Source: Planctomycetaceae bacterium
GTDB taxonomy: Bacteria > Planctomycetota > Planctomycetia > Pirellulales > Thermoguttaceae
Length of the DNA: 5,971 nt
Reading direction: 5' to 3'
Assembly: GCA_031266315.1 (NCBI GenBank)
Contig: JAISBG010000751.1
Span: forward strand, 1-5,971
Below are positions 5,958-5,971 of the stretch, piece by piece (the stretch's first letter is position 1; each line of letters starts with the position of its first letter). The notes under the pieces are model-generated. The model did not search any database and was not told where the DNA came from. It worked only from the letters and a program-made list of their open reading frames with translations. The translations under genes were made by a program, and so were the position numbers.

Positions 5958-5971
5958 TGTTTATTTTAACA

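Overview
The window looks like accessory-rich chromosome from a fairly AT-rich member of the Planctomycetota. This is inferred from protein style only. The lipoprotein at the right end has the short 'VTGTITQNGQPLANVRLEFS...' beta-sandwich layout common in that phylum. The apolipoprotein N-acyltransferase carries a 'YDKMRLVMFGEYLP' active-site region, and the argininosuccinate synthase has a 'SSDENCLHISYEAG' segment; both fit the same group. No rRNA or tRNA is present to confirm it.

Layout from left to right. (1) Bases 1-1371, plus strand: the C-terminal part of an Eco57I/TaqI-like (type IIG-style) DNA methyltransferase or restriction-modification protein. It is cut by the window edge and is visibly AT-richer than its neighbour. 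(2) Bases 1508-2725, minus strand: a complete argG, convergent with the first gene. (3) Bases 2726-3183: a non-coding gap of about 460 bases holding a possible argG promoter, a 22-base palindrome and a three-tier nested inverted repeat. (4) Bases 3184-4830, minus strand: lnt, apolipoprotein N-acyltransferase. The whole protein can be followed, but its reading frame moves by +1 three times, so as given it is broken. (5) Bases 4831-5417: a non-coding block of about 590 bases that is almost entirely repeat. A 351-base imperfect palindrome with 13-base perfect ends and flanking TTAA lies between two direct copies of a ~100-base repeat built from heptamers. (6) Bases 5418-5855, minus strand: a small secreted lipoprotein.

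The genes do not form an obvious pathway. The one functional link is that Lnt performs the last acylation of lipoproteins such as the one encoded just upstream on the same strand. The most unusual material is non-coding: the palindromic, MITE-like element in its repeat cradle, the nested inverted repeat between lnt and argG, and a 14-base word shared exactly by these two separate intergenic regions. I found no convincing new multi-gene system.
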